Shown in pieces: positions 1-11,980 of a DNA stretch of 64,000 nt (its first letter is position 1; every line of letters begins with the position of its first letter). Source of the DNA: Neocallimastix lanati (nom. inval.) (Eukaryota; Neocallimastigomycota; Neocallimastigomycetes; Neocallimastigales; Neocallimastigaceae); the NCBI GenBank assembly GCA_016946835.1, contig JACVTC010000024.1:1499501-1563500 (forward strand). The letters are read 5' to 3'. A program made the position numbers and the translations under genes. The notes under the pieces are model-generated. The model did no database searches. It saw nothing but the letters and a program-made list of their open reading frames with translations, and was not told the DNA's origin.

Positions 1-51
1 TTTTTTTTTTTTTTTTTTTTTTTTATTTTATTGTATTTTTTTAACATTATT

Positions 52-3000
52 CTAATTTTTGTTACTATTTTTAGAAAAATGACTTAACAATTTCTTTTTA
101 TATACATTTAAGCTTATATTTTCACTATTTTCACTATCATCATTTTCGTCGGACAAAGATACAGAATCATCAGATTCTTCTTGATCAGTCAATGTTTCTA
201 TATCAACATCTTCATTATCTTCGTTTTCATCTTCATCCTCATCATCATCAGATTCTTCTTCTTCTTCTTCTTCTAATTCAGTGTCTAATTCTGTTTCGGT
301 CTGTGTTTCTATATTACTTTCAATATCGGATTCAGATTCATTTCCAGTTTCATCAGCTATTGATTCATAATCTTCAGTACCAGAACTAGCTCTTTCTAAA
401 TCTATTTCTTCATCATTATCTTGTTCATTTCTTCTTTTATTATTTTTGTTAATAGCTTCTTTTTTACTTAAATTATTTTCTTCCTTATTACCTTTAATGG
501 TTTTGTTTTTAGATTCACCATTGGTTTTAACATAATCTTTTAATTTAATTATTTCTAATTTGGATTCACCATCGATTTTCATAAAGTCTTCTAATTTAAT
601 TATTTCTACTTTAATTTCCTCTTGTCTATCATTTTTATTATTTATTGAAACATCAGAAGACTTATTTTTTTTATTATTGATGTTTCGATTGATAATACTG
701 CTTTCTTTTAAATTGATTAAATTTTTATTGTCTTCATTATTATTATTATTCTTAATATTATCTATATTAATTTCATCATCTTCATCATCTTTATTAGTAT
801 TATCTATAATTTCATCGTCTTCATCATCTTTATTAGTATTATCTATAATTTCATCGTCTTCATCATCTTTATTAGTATTATCTATAATTTCATCATCTTC
901 ATCATCTTTATTAGTATTATCTATAATTTCATCATCTTCATCATCTTTATTAGTATTATCTATAAATTCATCTTTCTCATCATCATCACTATTAATTTCT
1001 ATAATTTCAACAATATTTTTATTTTTGGAATTTTTATTATTAATTTGAATACTACTATTGTTAACATCATTAACTATATTAATATTATTGTTATGATTTT
1101 CATTCTTATTTTTATATTTATCTTTATCATTATCTTCATTTTCTTCAATAATTTCTTCATCGTTTTCTTCATTATTATCTTTATTATTGTTTTCATTATT
1201 ATCTTCACTATTATTATCATTATTATATTTATTATTACTTTTATTATCAAGTTCATTATCTATTTTATTTTCATCATTATTATCTTTATTGTCAATATTC
1301 ATTTTTTTATCCACATTTATTATTTGGTTATTATCATTTTTACCCTCCACACTTATTACTTCATTTTTCATTTCATTATCATCATTTTCATTTTTATAGT
1401 CATTGTCACTATTTTCTTTAGTATTATTATTATTATCATTATTTGAATTAACATTAAGATTAGTATCTTTGGTTGTATCAATATTTTTATTACTATTACT
1501 AAATTCAACATCCGTTTCTTCATTATTTTCATTTTCACTTTTATACTTATTATAATATTCTTCATTAGTAATATCTATATATTCATTTTCATTTTCATTT
1601 TCATTTTCATTTTCATTTTCATTTTCATCTTCGTCTTCATCTTCATCTTCCTCTTCATCTTCATCCTCATCTTCATCATCTTCGTCTTCTTCATCATCAT
1701 CTTCATTTGTTATGTCAATATCATCATTATCTTCTGAAGATGATAAATCTTGACTATTAATATCGTCTTCTTCATTTTCATTTTCTTCTTCTTCTTCTTC
1801 TTCCTCATCATCATCATCAATTTTTTCTAAATCAATATCAATATCTTGTTCTTGATTTTTATGCTTTATTTTTCTTGAACTTTTAATATCAATAACAAAA
1901 TTATTCTTTCTTGAATTAAATAATTTAATTTTTTTGCCCGTTTTTGTAGTTATTTTAGTAGGTTCATCACTATCTAAATTCTTTCTTTTCAAGCTTTTAT
2001 TATATTTGTTATTCTCTTGTTCAACTTCTTTATTTTTTGTATATGTACTATCTTCCTTCTTTTTATTTTCCTTTATATTTTCTTTATCTTTAACATCTTT
2101 ATCATTTTCTTCGTCATTCTCTTCATCTTCTTCATTTTCTTCTTCATCTTTAAGATTCCTTTCCTCATCGACTTTAATATCCTTATCCTCATATTCATCA
2201 TCCCCATCTTCATCCTCATCATCTTCTTCATTTTCTTTATCTTCATTATCATTATTAGTTTCTTGTATTATTTTTTCTTTCATACTATCATTTTCATTAT
2301 ATATATTTCTACCATTATTAGTTTCATCTAATGATTCAAATTGCTTTTCTTCTTTAATTATATCCCTTTGTTCATTATCTTCAATAGTAGTAATATTTGA
2401 ATCCTCAATATCCATATTACTTTCGTCATTATCATTTATATTAATTATATTATTATTAACCTTTGTTTCAATTGATTTACTTATAATATATTTTGATTCT
2501 TCTGTTTCAACATCCATAATTGATAAACTATTATTTGAATCATCTATTATAATAGAGTTTCTCGTATTATCTTCTTGTTTTTTAATGTTTGTATTATCAA
2601 TTTTCATATTATCTTTTTCATTATTAATATTCATTACATTATCATTTGTTTTTCCATTATTTTGTATATTACTCAAAATATTTTCAATTTTTTCAAAGTT
2701 TTCATTATGTTCTGAATAATCATTATCTACTTCATTTTTGGCTGAATTTTCCTTTATATTTTCTTTCTTTACCACAAGCCCAGATTCTTCAAAATCATTA
2801 GAATTTTTATCTTTAAGCAATGATTTAGAAGTATTTTCCTTAATATTATTTAATTTATTAATATCTTTTTCATTTTCTTTTTTGATCATAATTTGATCAA
2901 TATCATCTTTACTTTCTTCATTATTCTTTTTCTTTTCTTTAATATTATAATTTACTACTTTATTTTTATTATCAATTAAATCTTTTTCTTTAATTTCTGT

Positions 3001-3789
3001 TTTAATAAAATCATTCTCTTTATTATTTTCATCATCTTTTTTCATTTTATTACTTTCATCATCATCTTCTTTTATTTTTGTTTCTTTAGAATCAACAACA
3101 TCAATTATCATATTATCTGTTTCACTTTTATTGACAATAATATCCATTTTATCTTCTTTATTATTTTTTTCATTTTCATTTTTGATAGTAAATTCATCTT
3201 TGACATTTTCATCATCAATTTTAATAATATCATTTGTTTTATCTTCTAATTGAATATCATCATCCTTATTTTCCATAGATGATTTATCTTTTTTAGTATC
3301 CTTAGAAATTTTATTATTAGCTTCTTTTTCTTTTTCTTTTTCTTTTTCTCTTTCTTTTGCCTTTGCGATTTCTCTTTTTTCAAAAGCTTTCTCTAATTTA
3401 CAATAAGCAATTAATTGAACTTCTATTAATTTAACAAGCTTTGTAGTTTCCGTGCTTTCAATTTTTTCGAAAAATTTTGATTGCTTAAGTTCTTCATTTT
3501 CTGAATTAGTATTATGAACAAGATATAACATTCTCAAATAAATATCAATAAGAACATCCATTAGTTCTTTTCTTTCTTTATCACTTACAGTTTTATTATT
3601 TAAAAATAATTTATTATACATATCATATGTATCAAATAATAGACTTCTCAATTTTCCTTGACTTTCCATTATATCTTTATTAATAAGATTTTCGTGTAAT
3701 TTTAAATAATCTAAAATATAATCTTTATTGACATTTTCTAAATTTAACAATGGCGTTTCTGATATTTTATTTTCAAGCTTCATTATTGA
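52..3789 (-). CDS. HIR3: HIR3 exon 13 (C-terminal helical segment and large acidic tail)
   Basis: The acceptor AATAG at 3789 joins in phase 0, so the in-frame ATG at 3783 is probably internal. The first ~130 residues are ordered and helical (LDYLKLHENLINKDIMES, LIDIYLRMLYLVHN, KLVKLIEVQLIAYCKLEKAF). The remaining ~1,100 residues are low complexity: Lys/Glu stretches, then Asp/Glu/Asn blocks, five copies of a 13-residue repeat (DNTNKDDEDDEII type) and an acidic C-terminus. Long acidic tracts are common in histone chaperones and in CABIN1/Hir3, which supports a histone-contact role. The stop is TAG at 54-52. If exon 12 is not spliced to it, this would be a separate acidic protein starting at 3783. 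Confidence 0.75.
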   Translation of the reverse strand, partial: SIMKLENKISETPLLNLENVNKDYILDYLKLHENLINKDIMESQGKLRSLLFDTYDMYNKLFLNNKTVSDKERKELMDVLIDIYLRMLYLVHNTNSENEELKQSKFFEKIESTETTKLVKLIEVQLIAYCKLEKAFEKREIAKAKEREKEKEKEKEANNKISKDTKKDKSSMENKDDDIQLEDKTNDIIKIDDENVKDEFTIKNENEKNNKEDKMDIIVNKSETDNMIIDVVDSKETKIKEDDDESNKMKKDDENNKENDFIKTEIKEKDLIDNKNKVVNYNIKEKKKNNEESKDDIDQIMIKKENEKDINKLNNIKENTSKSLLKDKNSNDFEESGLVVKKENIKENSAKNEVDNDYSEHNENFEKIENILSNIQNNGKTNDNVMNINNEKDNMKIDNTNIKKQEDNTRNSIIIDDSNNSLSIMDVETEESKYIISKSIETKVNNNIININDNDESNMDIEDSNITTIEDNEQRDIIKEEKQFESLDETNNGRNIYNENDSMKEKIIQETNNDNEDKENEEDDEDEDGDDEYEDKDIKVDEERNLKDEEENEEDEENDEENDKDVKDKENIKENKKKEDSTYTKNKEVEQENNKYNKSLKRKNLDSDEPTKITTKTGKKIKLFNSRKNNFVIDIKSSRKIKHKNQEQDIDIDLEKIDDDDEEEEEEEENENEEDDINSQDLSSSEDNDDIDITNEDDDEEDEDDEDEDEDEEEDEDEDEDENENENENENENENEYIDITNEEYYNKYKSENENNEETDVEFSNSNKNIDTTKDTNLNVNSNNDNNNNTKENSDNDYKNENDDNEMKNEVISVEGKNDNNQIINVDKKMNIDNKDNNDENKIDNELDNKSNNKYNNDNNSEDNNENNNKDNNEENDEEIIEENEDNDKDKYKNKNENHNNNINIVNDVNNSSIQINNKNSKNKNIVEIIEINSDDDEKDEFIDNTNKDDEDDEIIDNTNKDDEDDEIIDNTNKDDEDDEIIDNTNKDDEDDEIIDNTNKDDEDDEINIDNIKNNNNNEDNKNLINLKESSIINRNINNKKNKSSDVSINNKNDRQEEIKVEIIKLEDFMKIDGESKLEIIKLKDYVKTNGESKNKTIKGNKEENNLSKKEAINKNNKRRNEQDNDEEIDLERASSGTEDYESIADETGNESESDIESNIETQTETELDTELEEEEEEESDDDEDEDENEDNEDVDIETLTDQEESDDSVSLSDENDDSENSENISLNVYKKKLLSHFSKNSNKN

Positions 3790-4390
3790 CTATTTTTATT
3801 TTAATTATATATAATATTAATAACAAAACATGGTATTATTAATTATTTCATTATTTATTAATAATATTAATATTAATAAAATATTATTAGTATTAAATAA
3901 AAACAAATTATTATGAGTAACTTATAAAAGTTTAAACATTATATTATATAAAATTAGATGTTAAAAAATAATTATAAAAAAATATTTTATTATAATTTAT
4001 TTATCCTATCTTACATCAGTATATGTATTAAAAACGGTTTTTCTTGATTTTTTTGGATATAATAGAATTGTAGGAGTTGCATTATAAACTTTATTAAGTA
4101 AAAGTTTTATTGTTTCTAAATCATTAGTTTCTCTTAAAATCTCTGAAAAATATTCTATATAAAACTTTATTGCATAAAAGTATCTTCCAGGTCTAAATTA
4201 ATTATTAATAATTATATAAATAAAATGTTAATAGTAATATTACTAAGTATCAAAAAATCATTATATTATATTATTTACATTATTTTAATTTAATTTATTT
4301 TATTCAATATTTACTTTATATTTAAATTTCTACTATTTATTTTATTATATTTTATTTTATTAAATTTTACTTTATTAAGTTTTATTCTAT

Positions 4391-4430
<40 letters not shown>

Positions 4431-6056
4431 ATACATATCATAGTCTTTTGTCCATACTGATATAATAGTATTTCTTTTAATTACATTTTTTAATTGAAAT
4501 AAAGACTGAATTGTTTCTTGGGCTTTATTTGGGTCATTTTTAACTTTAAAATAAATCCAAGAAATTTTATAAATTGGTTTATCATACCAATTCTTTTTAT
4601 CTAGATGATGAATTCGTTTTAATTCAATTAAAAGACGATCAAATGCTTTATCATATAATGTTTCAGATCCTTGAAGCTCTCCGTTCCAAATAAGTTCAGG
4701 ATTTGTTGATGTATTAATATGATCATGTGTTCCAAATTTATCCATTAAAGATAAAATTATTTCAGGTTCAATACAATGTTTAATTAAAATCTTACATAAA
4801 TATGATACTAATTTAATGAGCGGTTCATAAACTTTCTCTACACCATGCTGATTATGATTATTAATAATATTTATAGAGCTAATATAATATCTTATAACAA
4901 TAGATGAATCTCTTTTAAGTTTCTCACTAACTTTTCCTAGCATATACGAATATTCCCAATGTTTTTTATCATATCTCATCGCCATTGAAAAACAGTAGAA
5001 ACAAAATTTCCACAGAACATTATGAAATGCTTCTTCCATTGAGTTATTAATTGGAAGTTCATTAATATTTTGCATAAAATCTGAAAATTTTCTTGATTTC
5101 GGTATTTGTTCTTGGAGTGAAATTGGTAATTTCATATATGATAAACTATTTTTTGAAAAAAATAAATTTTTATGAAGTTCCGATTTTACTAATGAAACAT
5201 AAATTAAATATCCCCACTTAGACCATAAATTCTTTGCAATTTCTTCTTTTGTATATTCTAGGGCATAATTTTCGAGGAGTAAATCTTTTTCTTCATAAAT
5301 AACTTTTTCTTCCACTTCTTCTTCTACTTCTTTTTTATACTTCATTTTCTTTTCATTATCCTTTACTTCTTTATTTTTATCTTCTTGAAGAATTTTATCT
5401 TCCAAACCAATTTGTTTCATAAGTTTAACTGATTTTACAAAGCAATGAAATGCCTTTTTCTGATATCTGATAATTCTTTTTAGTTTATCTAAATATTCAA
5501 CAGCACTCCAATCAATTTTTTCATTTGCATATTGATGAAAACATTCACCTAATGAAAACCAAGAATCAAAATGATTTGGATTTAAATAAAGATTAAGTTG
5601 AAAGCAGTCAATTGCTTCTTGTAAATTATCATCCGAACTCTTTGGTTTATGAAGGGAATACAATAATTGTCCTTTCAAATAATAAAATATATTATAAAAT
5701 GGAGGAACTTTTCCTAAGTTTACTTTCTTTAACTCAATATCCCATGAAGAAATATGTGGTTTAAATTCTTTAGTACAAGGTGAAAATTCCAAATCATAGG
5801 GTCCGATATCCGATTTTAAATAATATTTTATAATTTGTTTATTTTGTTTAACACTACTAGATATTACTTTAGCTAACAATAAAAGATATGATAAAAGATA
5901 AATATTTTAAAAAAAAAAAATTAAAAACAATAAGAGATAACAACAGCAAAAAATAATATAATAATATAATAATAATAATAATAAATAAATAAATAAATAA
6001 ATAAAAAAGTAATAATAATAAATAAATATGTAATTTAATATAAATAAAAAATAAAA

Positions 6057-6087
<31 letters not shown>

Positions 6088-6193
6088 TAAAAATAAAAAT
6101 AAAAATAAAAATAAAAATAAAAATAAAAATAAAAATAAAAATAAAAATAAAAATAAAAATAAAAATAAAAATAAAAATAAAAATAAAAATAAA

Positions 6194-6224
<31 letters not shown>

Positions 6225-7260
6225 TAAAAGAAAAGAAAAATTAAAAGAAAAATTAAAAGAAAAAATAAATAAATAAATAAATAAAAATAAAAATAAAAAT
6301 AAAAATTAAAAAAAAAAAAAAAAAATTATTTTAATAATAATATTTAACAATATTAATAAAATTTACCTATATTTGGTTCTAACGATTCAATAGTATCATT
6401 TAAATAATCCAATGAATCTAATGCCAACTGGCGTTGTTTATTTGTTAAAGTTGAAAATTTAGTTATAATATCATCTCCCAAAATTTTAATATAACTGATA
6501 ATAGTTTCCATATCTAATTCTATTTCTTCAGTTTCATGATCATCAACTTCATATAAGCCTTCAATATGATATAAGCAATAATAACATAAATAAATACCGA
6601 TAACATAATCATCATTCTCTTTATTAAGCTTTTTCAAATGCTTTATACATAATTTTAAGAAACGGCCTTCACTATAATTACATATATGAAGATAACCCAA
6701 TTCATCATGAATATATGTAAATAATTCAGTAATTATATTATTTATTTTTTCTTCAAAACTAACATTTTCGTATTCTTCCTTTTTATTACTTCCATTTTTT
6801 CTATTAGAGCTATTATTAGAATTGATAGTGTTGGTATTTAAAGAATTTCTTTTATTATTATAATGAACTTCATTATTTAAAAGATTATCTTCACGATCAC
6901 TAATAATAATAATGTCTTTGCTATCCTCTTTAATCATCCCATTTAAATCATTAATGTTATTAATATGATTTTTATTTTTATTATTATCATCATTATCCTC
7001 GGTTCTTTCTTCCTTATTATTTTCATCTTTTTCTTTATTTGAATTACTATTTATTTCTTGATGATTTTTTTTATTATCAATATTATTATCAATATCCATA
7101 GATAATGGTTCTTCAAAAATTGGTATTTTATCATAGTTTTTATTATTATTTTTATGACTACTTTCATCAGCATTTTTATCGACATTTTTATTATTACTAT
7201 TATTACAATTATCATTATTATTATTATTTTGATCAATCATGATTATATCATTATCATAAG

Positions 7261-7302
<42 letters not shown>

Positions 7303-10300
7303 CATGATCAATTATAATTACTTTATCATTGGAAGTTTTATTACTACTATTATTATTTTTATTATCATCAGTATCATGATCAATTATAATTATTTCATCA
7401 GTGTCAATTTTATTATTTTTTATATCATCATTATTATTATCATCATAATCAATTATAATTACTTCATTTTCAGTTTTATTAATATAATTATTGTTTTTGT
7501 TGTTTTTATTTTCAATTTTATTGTTTTTTTTATCATCATTATTATCATCATTATCAATTACTATTACTTCATTATTATCAATTTTATTATTATTATTGCT
7601 ATTGTTGTTGTTGTAATTATTATGATTTTCATTTAAACTACTGTTATTATTCATTAATTTTTGAGTAGTTGATTCCTTAAAATATTTCTGTTCCAAATCT
7701 ATTTTTATATCTTTTAAGTAATTAATAGTATAAATAAACAATATCCAAATGTCTAATATATATGTATTGAATTTTTCCTCGATAGAACTTTCTTCTTTAG
7801 AAAGCATTTTAATATATTGATATATTTCTTGTGAATGCTCAAAGAAAAATAATCCAATACGACTATATAAAAATATTATTGATAAAAATAAATAAAAAAT
7901 ATTTTCTGATTCTTCATTTAATTTTCGATAAAAATCACTTGATGATGGATCTGTAATTATTTTAACAATATTAGAAAAAATAAAACTATATTTTAATATT
8001 AAACTTTTATTTTCTATTGTTTCAATATTTCTAGTAATATCAATTAGCATATATATTAAGCAAATAAATTCATCATATGATTTATTTAATTCTTTATATG
8101 ATTTCCGTAAAAGTTCTAATAATTGATATCGTACACTTATTGAACTTTTATTAATATATTCTAAAAGAATGGAATGGTATAATTCACTTTCTGATGTTAA
8201 CTGAATATTTTCATCTTTATTCCAATTTTCCATTTTATTATGAAATTCTTGTGATATTTTTTGATTATCACTGATAAAAAAATCATCAAATAATTTTCTT
8301 AAATGTAATATTATCTCTTGATAATTTTTTGAAGAATACATAAATTTTGTTTCATTAATATATTGTGATGCATTAATCATACAAATATGTAATTTTACAA
8401 TTGATGGTGTAAGCTTTTTAATATATCTTGCATTATGATAAATAATTTCATTAAATTCTTGCTTTAATATTAAACTTAAATAATAAATTGCTTCTTCTAT
8501 ATTTCCAATTAAATATTCATATTGATATTTTAGCCAAAGGTACCTAACATAAATTTTAGTATCTGAAATATTATTAAAATAAGTATATTCATTAAGAACT
8601 GACCACCATTTATTAAAAAGTTTAAATTCCACTGATTCTAAATCCGATGAATTTAATGTACAAATTAGTATATTATCATTTTTGTTATTATTTACTACGA
8701 ATGAATCAAAAAATAATTCCAAAAGTGAAACAAAAAGTTCAAGAATCCAAACTCGATTAATATCATTTTGATATTCATCATTAAAATATATTTTAAATAA
8801 GGATGAACCTGCACCATGTTTTTCTAAAATTTTCCAAATTGTAAATATGCATTTATTCATATCTTCTGGCCATTCCCAATCAAGCCAATTTTGTTTAATA
8901 TATTTATCATTGGATACATTTTCAACCATAAAATATGTTGCAAATTGTAATAATAAATTAATAATATTTTGCTTTGATTTATTTAATTTATCAATAAATG
9001 TGATTACTGAATTTTTTGAATTAATTTTTCCAATAATATTGCTATTTAGACTTTTATCAAAATTCGAATACTCATTATCATTATTAGAATTTTTATTTAT
9101 ATTCATGTTTTCATTACTATCGTAATGATTAATAATATTATCTTGATTATTGATTTTATTATTTAAACTATCCTTACTTTTATTATCTTTACTATTAATT
9201 TTTTTATTTGACGAATCAATTATTGCTTTACTTTCTTTAATAGAACTGATTAATTTATTATTTCAGTTAAAATGAAATAAAATAAAATAATAATAATAAT
9301 AATAATAATAATATTAATATTAATTATATCAAAATAAAAATAAAAAAGTACATATATTTATATAAAAAAATAAATATTAAAATATATATATATTATAATA
9401 TAATTGTATATATATATATATATTAATAATGATTTATCAATAAAAATAATTTATTAATACCTCATTTTTAATCCTAATAATTTATATTCAATATTAGATT
9501 CTAATAATTTTATATCATTAATTAGATATATTGAAACAGGTTGTTGATTTGAATTGATTTCATCATTTATCATTCCACCCATTTCATAATTATAATTGTT
9601 TGGTATAATAAAATTTATTTTTTTTTTAAAATTAAAATAAACATCTTTTTCTTCCGTTTGTCTTGTCTCTTGTTCTATTTTTTCTCTAACTCTCTTGGAC
9701 GTTCTTTATAGTATTAACAATATAAAATATTTTTATTATTTAGTATTTATGTATATATATTTACATATTAACATATTATTAAATTTCCTCTTTTTTTTTT
9801 TTTTTTTTTTTTTAATTATTTTATTGTATTATTACTATTTCTATTATACCTGACTTTATCTTCTTCTGGTAATAAAAACTTTTTACGCTTTCTATCATTT
9901 GTATTAACTTTATTTTCATCATTAGATTCATTTTTTAATTCTTCTTTACTTTCATTGGTTGAAGCTTCACTTGGAGATTTCATAGGAATATCTGATATGT
10001 TATATTTAATATTTACTTGGGCTAAAACGCAAGATTCAACTCCTTGTTTTTTCCTAGTCATATATAATACAAATTATTAATTATTATTTAAAATAAAAAA
10101 AAAAAAAAGAAAAAAATATGTACCAATAATTTCCAATATTACTTTATTAATTCATTATAAATTTTTAACAATAGTTCACCAAGTTCTTTCCAATTATTAT
10201 TTTCAAGTGTATAATCTATATTCTTGCATGAGTGTTCTAATTTACCTATTATAAAAAATAATTATAGCAATATTAAACAAAATTTTTTGATTAGTTTTTT

Positions 10301-10323
10301 TCATCATTTAATATTTTTTAATG

Positions 10324-10406
<83 letters not shown>

Positions 10407-11502
10407 GTAAAATAAGATTAATATTGAAATAAAATAAAAAGATTTCATTTACAAAAACATTCTGATTTTCTTTTTTTAGTTTCTTCTGGGTATTTTTCAA
10501 ATAGTAATTTTAATTCTTCTTTTTTATTATTAAATTCTTGTATATCTGAAAATGTACATCTTAATGGTAAAGTTCTAATAAATTATAATAAATTTTTATT
10601 AAGCATATATATTTATAAGTAATAAATTAATTATATAATATTGTATATTATTCTCAACTAAAATATTTCATACGAGTTAAAAGATAAATTTTGTGTAAAT
10701 TCCCATAAAATATCATATTTAATCCAAATTCCTCTCACCCAACCAGAGTTTATTTCTAAAGCTCTATTAACATACTTTAAACAAGTAATGAAATCCCCCA
10801 TTTCATATAGAACCTTTTTATTTATATACATAAATATATTATAATTTATATATATATATATATATTTAATTATGAATTATTTCATATTTCATATAATAAA
10901 AATTATTTTAATCAATTAAAAATAAATTATTGAAATCCTGAAATCCAATTTCAAATTAAAATTACATTGCTTAAACCTGTTAATGCTTTCCATAATGAAA
11001 TACTGGTATTTGAATTTTCCAATGCATGTTTATATGCATTATATGCATTTTCATAATAATTAATCAAAAAATATAATTCACCAATTTTATACCACAAATT
11101 TGTATCTGTTGAATCAATTAAAATTGCCTAAATATTTAATTAATAATATATTATCAATATAATAAATATATATATATATATGAAAAAAAAATAATAATAA
11201 TAAACAATTATTAATATTATAATTATTTATAATTTATTTTATAATTTATTAATTAAAAAATCATTTTAATTAATATACCTTTTCATAATAGTCTATTGCT
11301 TTATCGATATTATTTTCTTTCTCTAAAACTACAGCGTAATTTTTCAATACAACAAAACGAACTAAATGAATTGGAGAAGATTGGATAGTTTTAACCTACA
11401 TTAATTTAATATAATATTATCACAAATTTAAAAAAAAAAAAGAAGAAAGCAAAGATAATAAATTATATTTAAATATTATTAATTACAAATTTAATTTTTT
11501 TT

Positions 11503-11543
<41 letters not shown>

Positions 11544-11980
11544 GAAAAATTATTTATCTTGTTATTATATTATTATTATTATTATTATCTAAACAAAAAT
11601 ATTTAATCACATTTATATATTCTCAATATTACCTTCTGAAGTTCCTCATTAAATATGTCAATTTTCATTAATTCTTCATAAATGTTTTTTGCTTTATCAT
11701 ACTCTCCTTTATTTTGTAATATTAAAGCTTTATTATAATTTTCAAAAGCTTTTTTTACTTTAACATCTTTAGTATCAATTTCCTTAAATTGATCCCTCTC
11801 TTGAGGAACATTAAATGCAATGAATCTCTACAAATATTTTTAAAAAAATATATTCAATTTTTAAAATTATAAAAATCATTTGTACATTTCATATTAAGAA
11901 ATATTGATATAGTATAAAGTCAAAAATTATTTAATAATAAATATGAAAATATATAAATAAATATTATTTTTCTTTACCAT
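52..11980 (-). CDS. HIR3: HIR3/CABIN1-like histone chaperone subunit (13-exon gene)
   Basis: Scaffold subunit of the nuclear HIR (HIRA/CABIN1/UBN) complex, which deposits H3-H4 independently of replication. Exons read by hand on the minus strand: 11978-11980, 11633-11827, 11279-11395, 10966-11127, 10674-10813, 10453-10574, 10143-10245, 9850-10053, 9461-9703, 6367-9245, 4435-5872, 4015-4192, 52-3789. All 12 introns are GT..AG and phases agree throughout, giving 9,522 nt and about 3,173 aa. The start MRFIAFN resembles CABIN1 MIRIAALN. The TPR motif DSTDTNLWYKIGEL is nearly that of CABIN1, and the SKRVR motif follows in exon 9. The family is usually 1,600-2,200 aa; the excess is Asn-, Asp- and Glu-rich sequence in exons 10 and 13. 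It is the only host gene I see in the window. The splice model is inferred; family identity is strong. Confidence 0.88.
777..975 (-). repeat. 39-bp coding minisatellite in HIR3 exon 13
   Basis: About five tandem 39-bp units encoding a 13-residue acidic repeat (DNTNKDDEDDEII). Units differ only at single bases such as tcatcg/tcatca, which suggests recent expansion or homogenisation. The frame is kept because 39 is divisible by 3. Confidence 0.85.
4015..4192 (-). CDS. HIR3: HIR3 exon 12
   Basis: A 178-bp exon encoding IPGRYFYAIKFYIEYFSEIL and then TPTILLYPKKSRKTVFNTYT. It is bounded by a TTTAG acceptor and a GTAAGA donor, preserves frame from exon 11 and ends in phase 0. If the donor were skipped, translation would stop at a TAG two codons later (ending YTDVR), so a shorter protein isoform lacking exon 13 is possible. 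I favour splicing because the next open frame joins in phase and continues the helical sequence. Confidence 0.75.
4435..5872 (-). CDS. HIR3: HIR3 exon 11 (C-terminal TPR block)
   Basis: This exon runs from a TTGTTAG acceptor to a GTATGT donor. The donor abuts a run of about 30 A on the plus strand, so a naive translation ends in poly-Phe that is really intron. It encodes the most recognisable Hir3/CABIN1 TPR sequence: FYNIFYYLKGQLLYSLHKP, AIDCFQLNLYLNPNHFDSWF and SLGECFHQYANEKIDWSAVE. These are followed by a Lys/Glu-rich linker and further helices (CFSMAMRYDKKHWEYSYMLG). Phase 2 at its end joins exon 12 to read DYDIPGRYFYA. Confidence 0.85.
6040..6310. repeat. (AAAAAT)n simple repeat in HIR3 intron 10
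   Basis: A long array of aaaaat-type units with a few interruptions (ataaaagaaaag, aattaaaag). It lies in the 494-bp intron 5873-6366 and is flanked by (ata)n and (aata)n stretches. It has no coding potential. Confidence 0.9.
6367..9245 (-). CDS. HIR3: HIR3 exon 10 (helical core with Asn-rich SIM-like insertion)
   Basis: This 2.9-kb exon starts after an AATCAG acceptor at 9245 and ends at a GTAAAT donor after 6367. After about 50 low-complexity residues it enters FIDKLNKSKQNIINLLLQF and WPEDMNKCIFTIWKILEKHG, the long helical-repeat core expected of Hir3/CABIN1. A low-complexity insertion (about 6800-7660) then interrupts the fold with Asn runs (AAT/AAC repeats) and five hydrophobic-acidic blocks (VIVID, VIIID, IIIID, VIIID, IIMID), plus IIIISD near its C-terminal side. 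The helical sequence resumes at about 6770 (INNIITELFTYIHDELGYLH). Domain boundaries are approximate. Confidence 0.82.
9461..11980 (-). CDS. HIR3: HIR3 exons 1-9 (N-terminal TPR domain and SKRVR motif)
   Basis: Exon 1 is only the ATG (11978-11980), followed directly by a GTAAAG donor. Exon 2 resumes in frame at 11827. Exons 2-5 encode TPR-type helices (KAFENYNKALILQNKGEYDK, then a helix pair around LWYKIGELYFL, then VLYEMGDFITCLKY). Exon 6 contains LPLRCTFSDI, which aligns with FLKCDMSIHD of CABIN1. Exon 7 ends in LGELLLKIYNEL (CABIN1 has LGESLLAMYNHL). Exon 8 (9850-10053) is Ser/Glu/Lys-rich and exon 9 opens with RTSKRVRE. Donors are GTAATA, GTATAT, GTAATT, GTATGA, GTAAAT, GTAATA, GTATAA and GTATTA. 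Introns are 89-237 bp, almost pure A/T, and some carry long homopolymers (10327-10404). The very short first exon is the weakest part of the model. Confidence 0.82.

Noticed and set aside
560-1048. Long Leu/Ser/Ile open frames on the plus strand over HIR3 exon 13 (also 1934-2719)
   Set aside because: They are antisense shadows of Asp/Glu/Asn codons of the real gene.
4395-4434. Poly-Phe C-terminus of a separate TPR protein
   Set aside because: The Phe run is the A/T tract of intron 11 after a GTATGT donor; the frame joins exon 12 in phase.
10224-10500. Poly-Lys/poly-Ile small proteins around 10.3 kb
   Set aside because: Homopolymer and (aat)n tract within a HIR3 intron.
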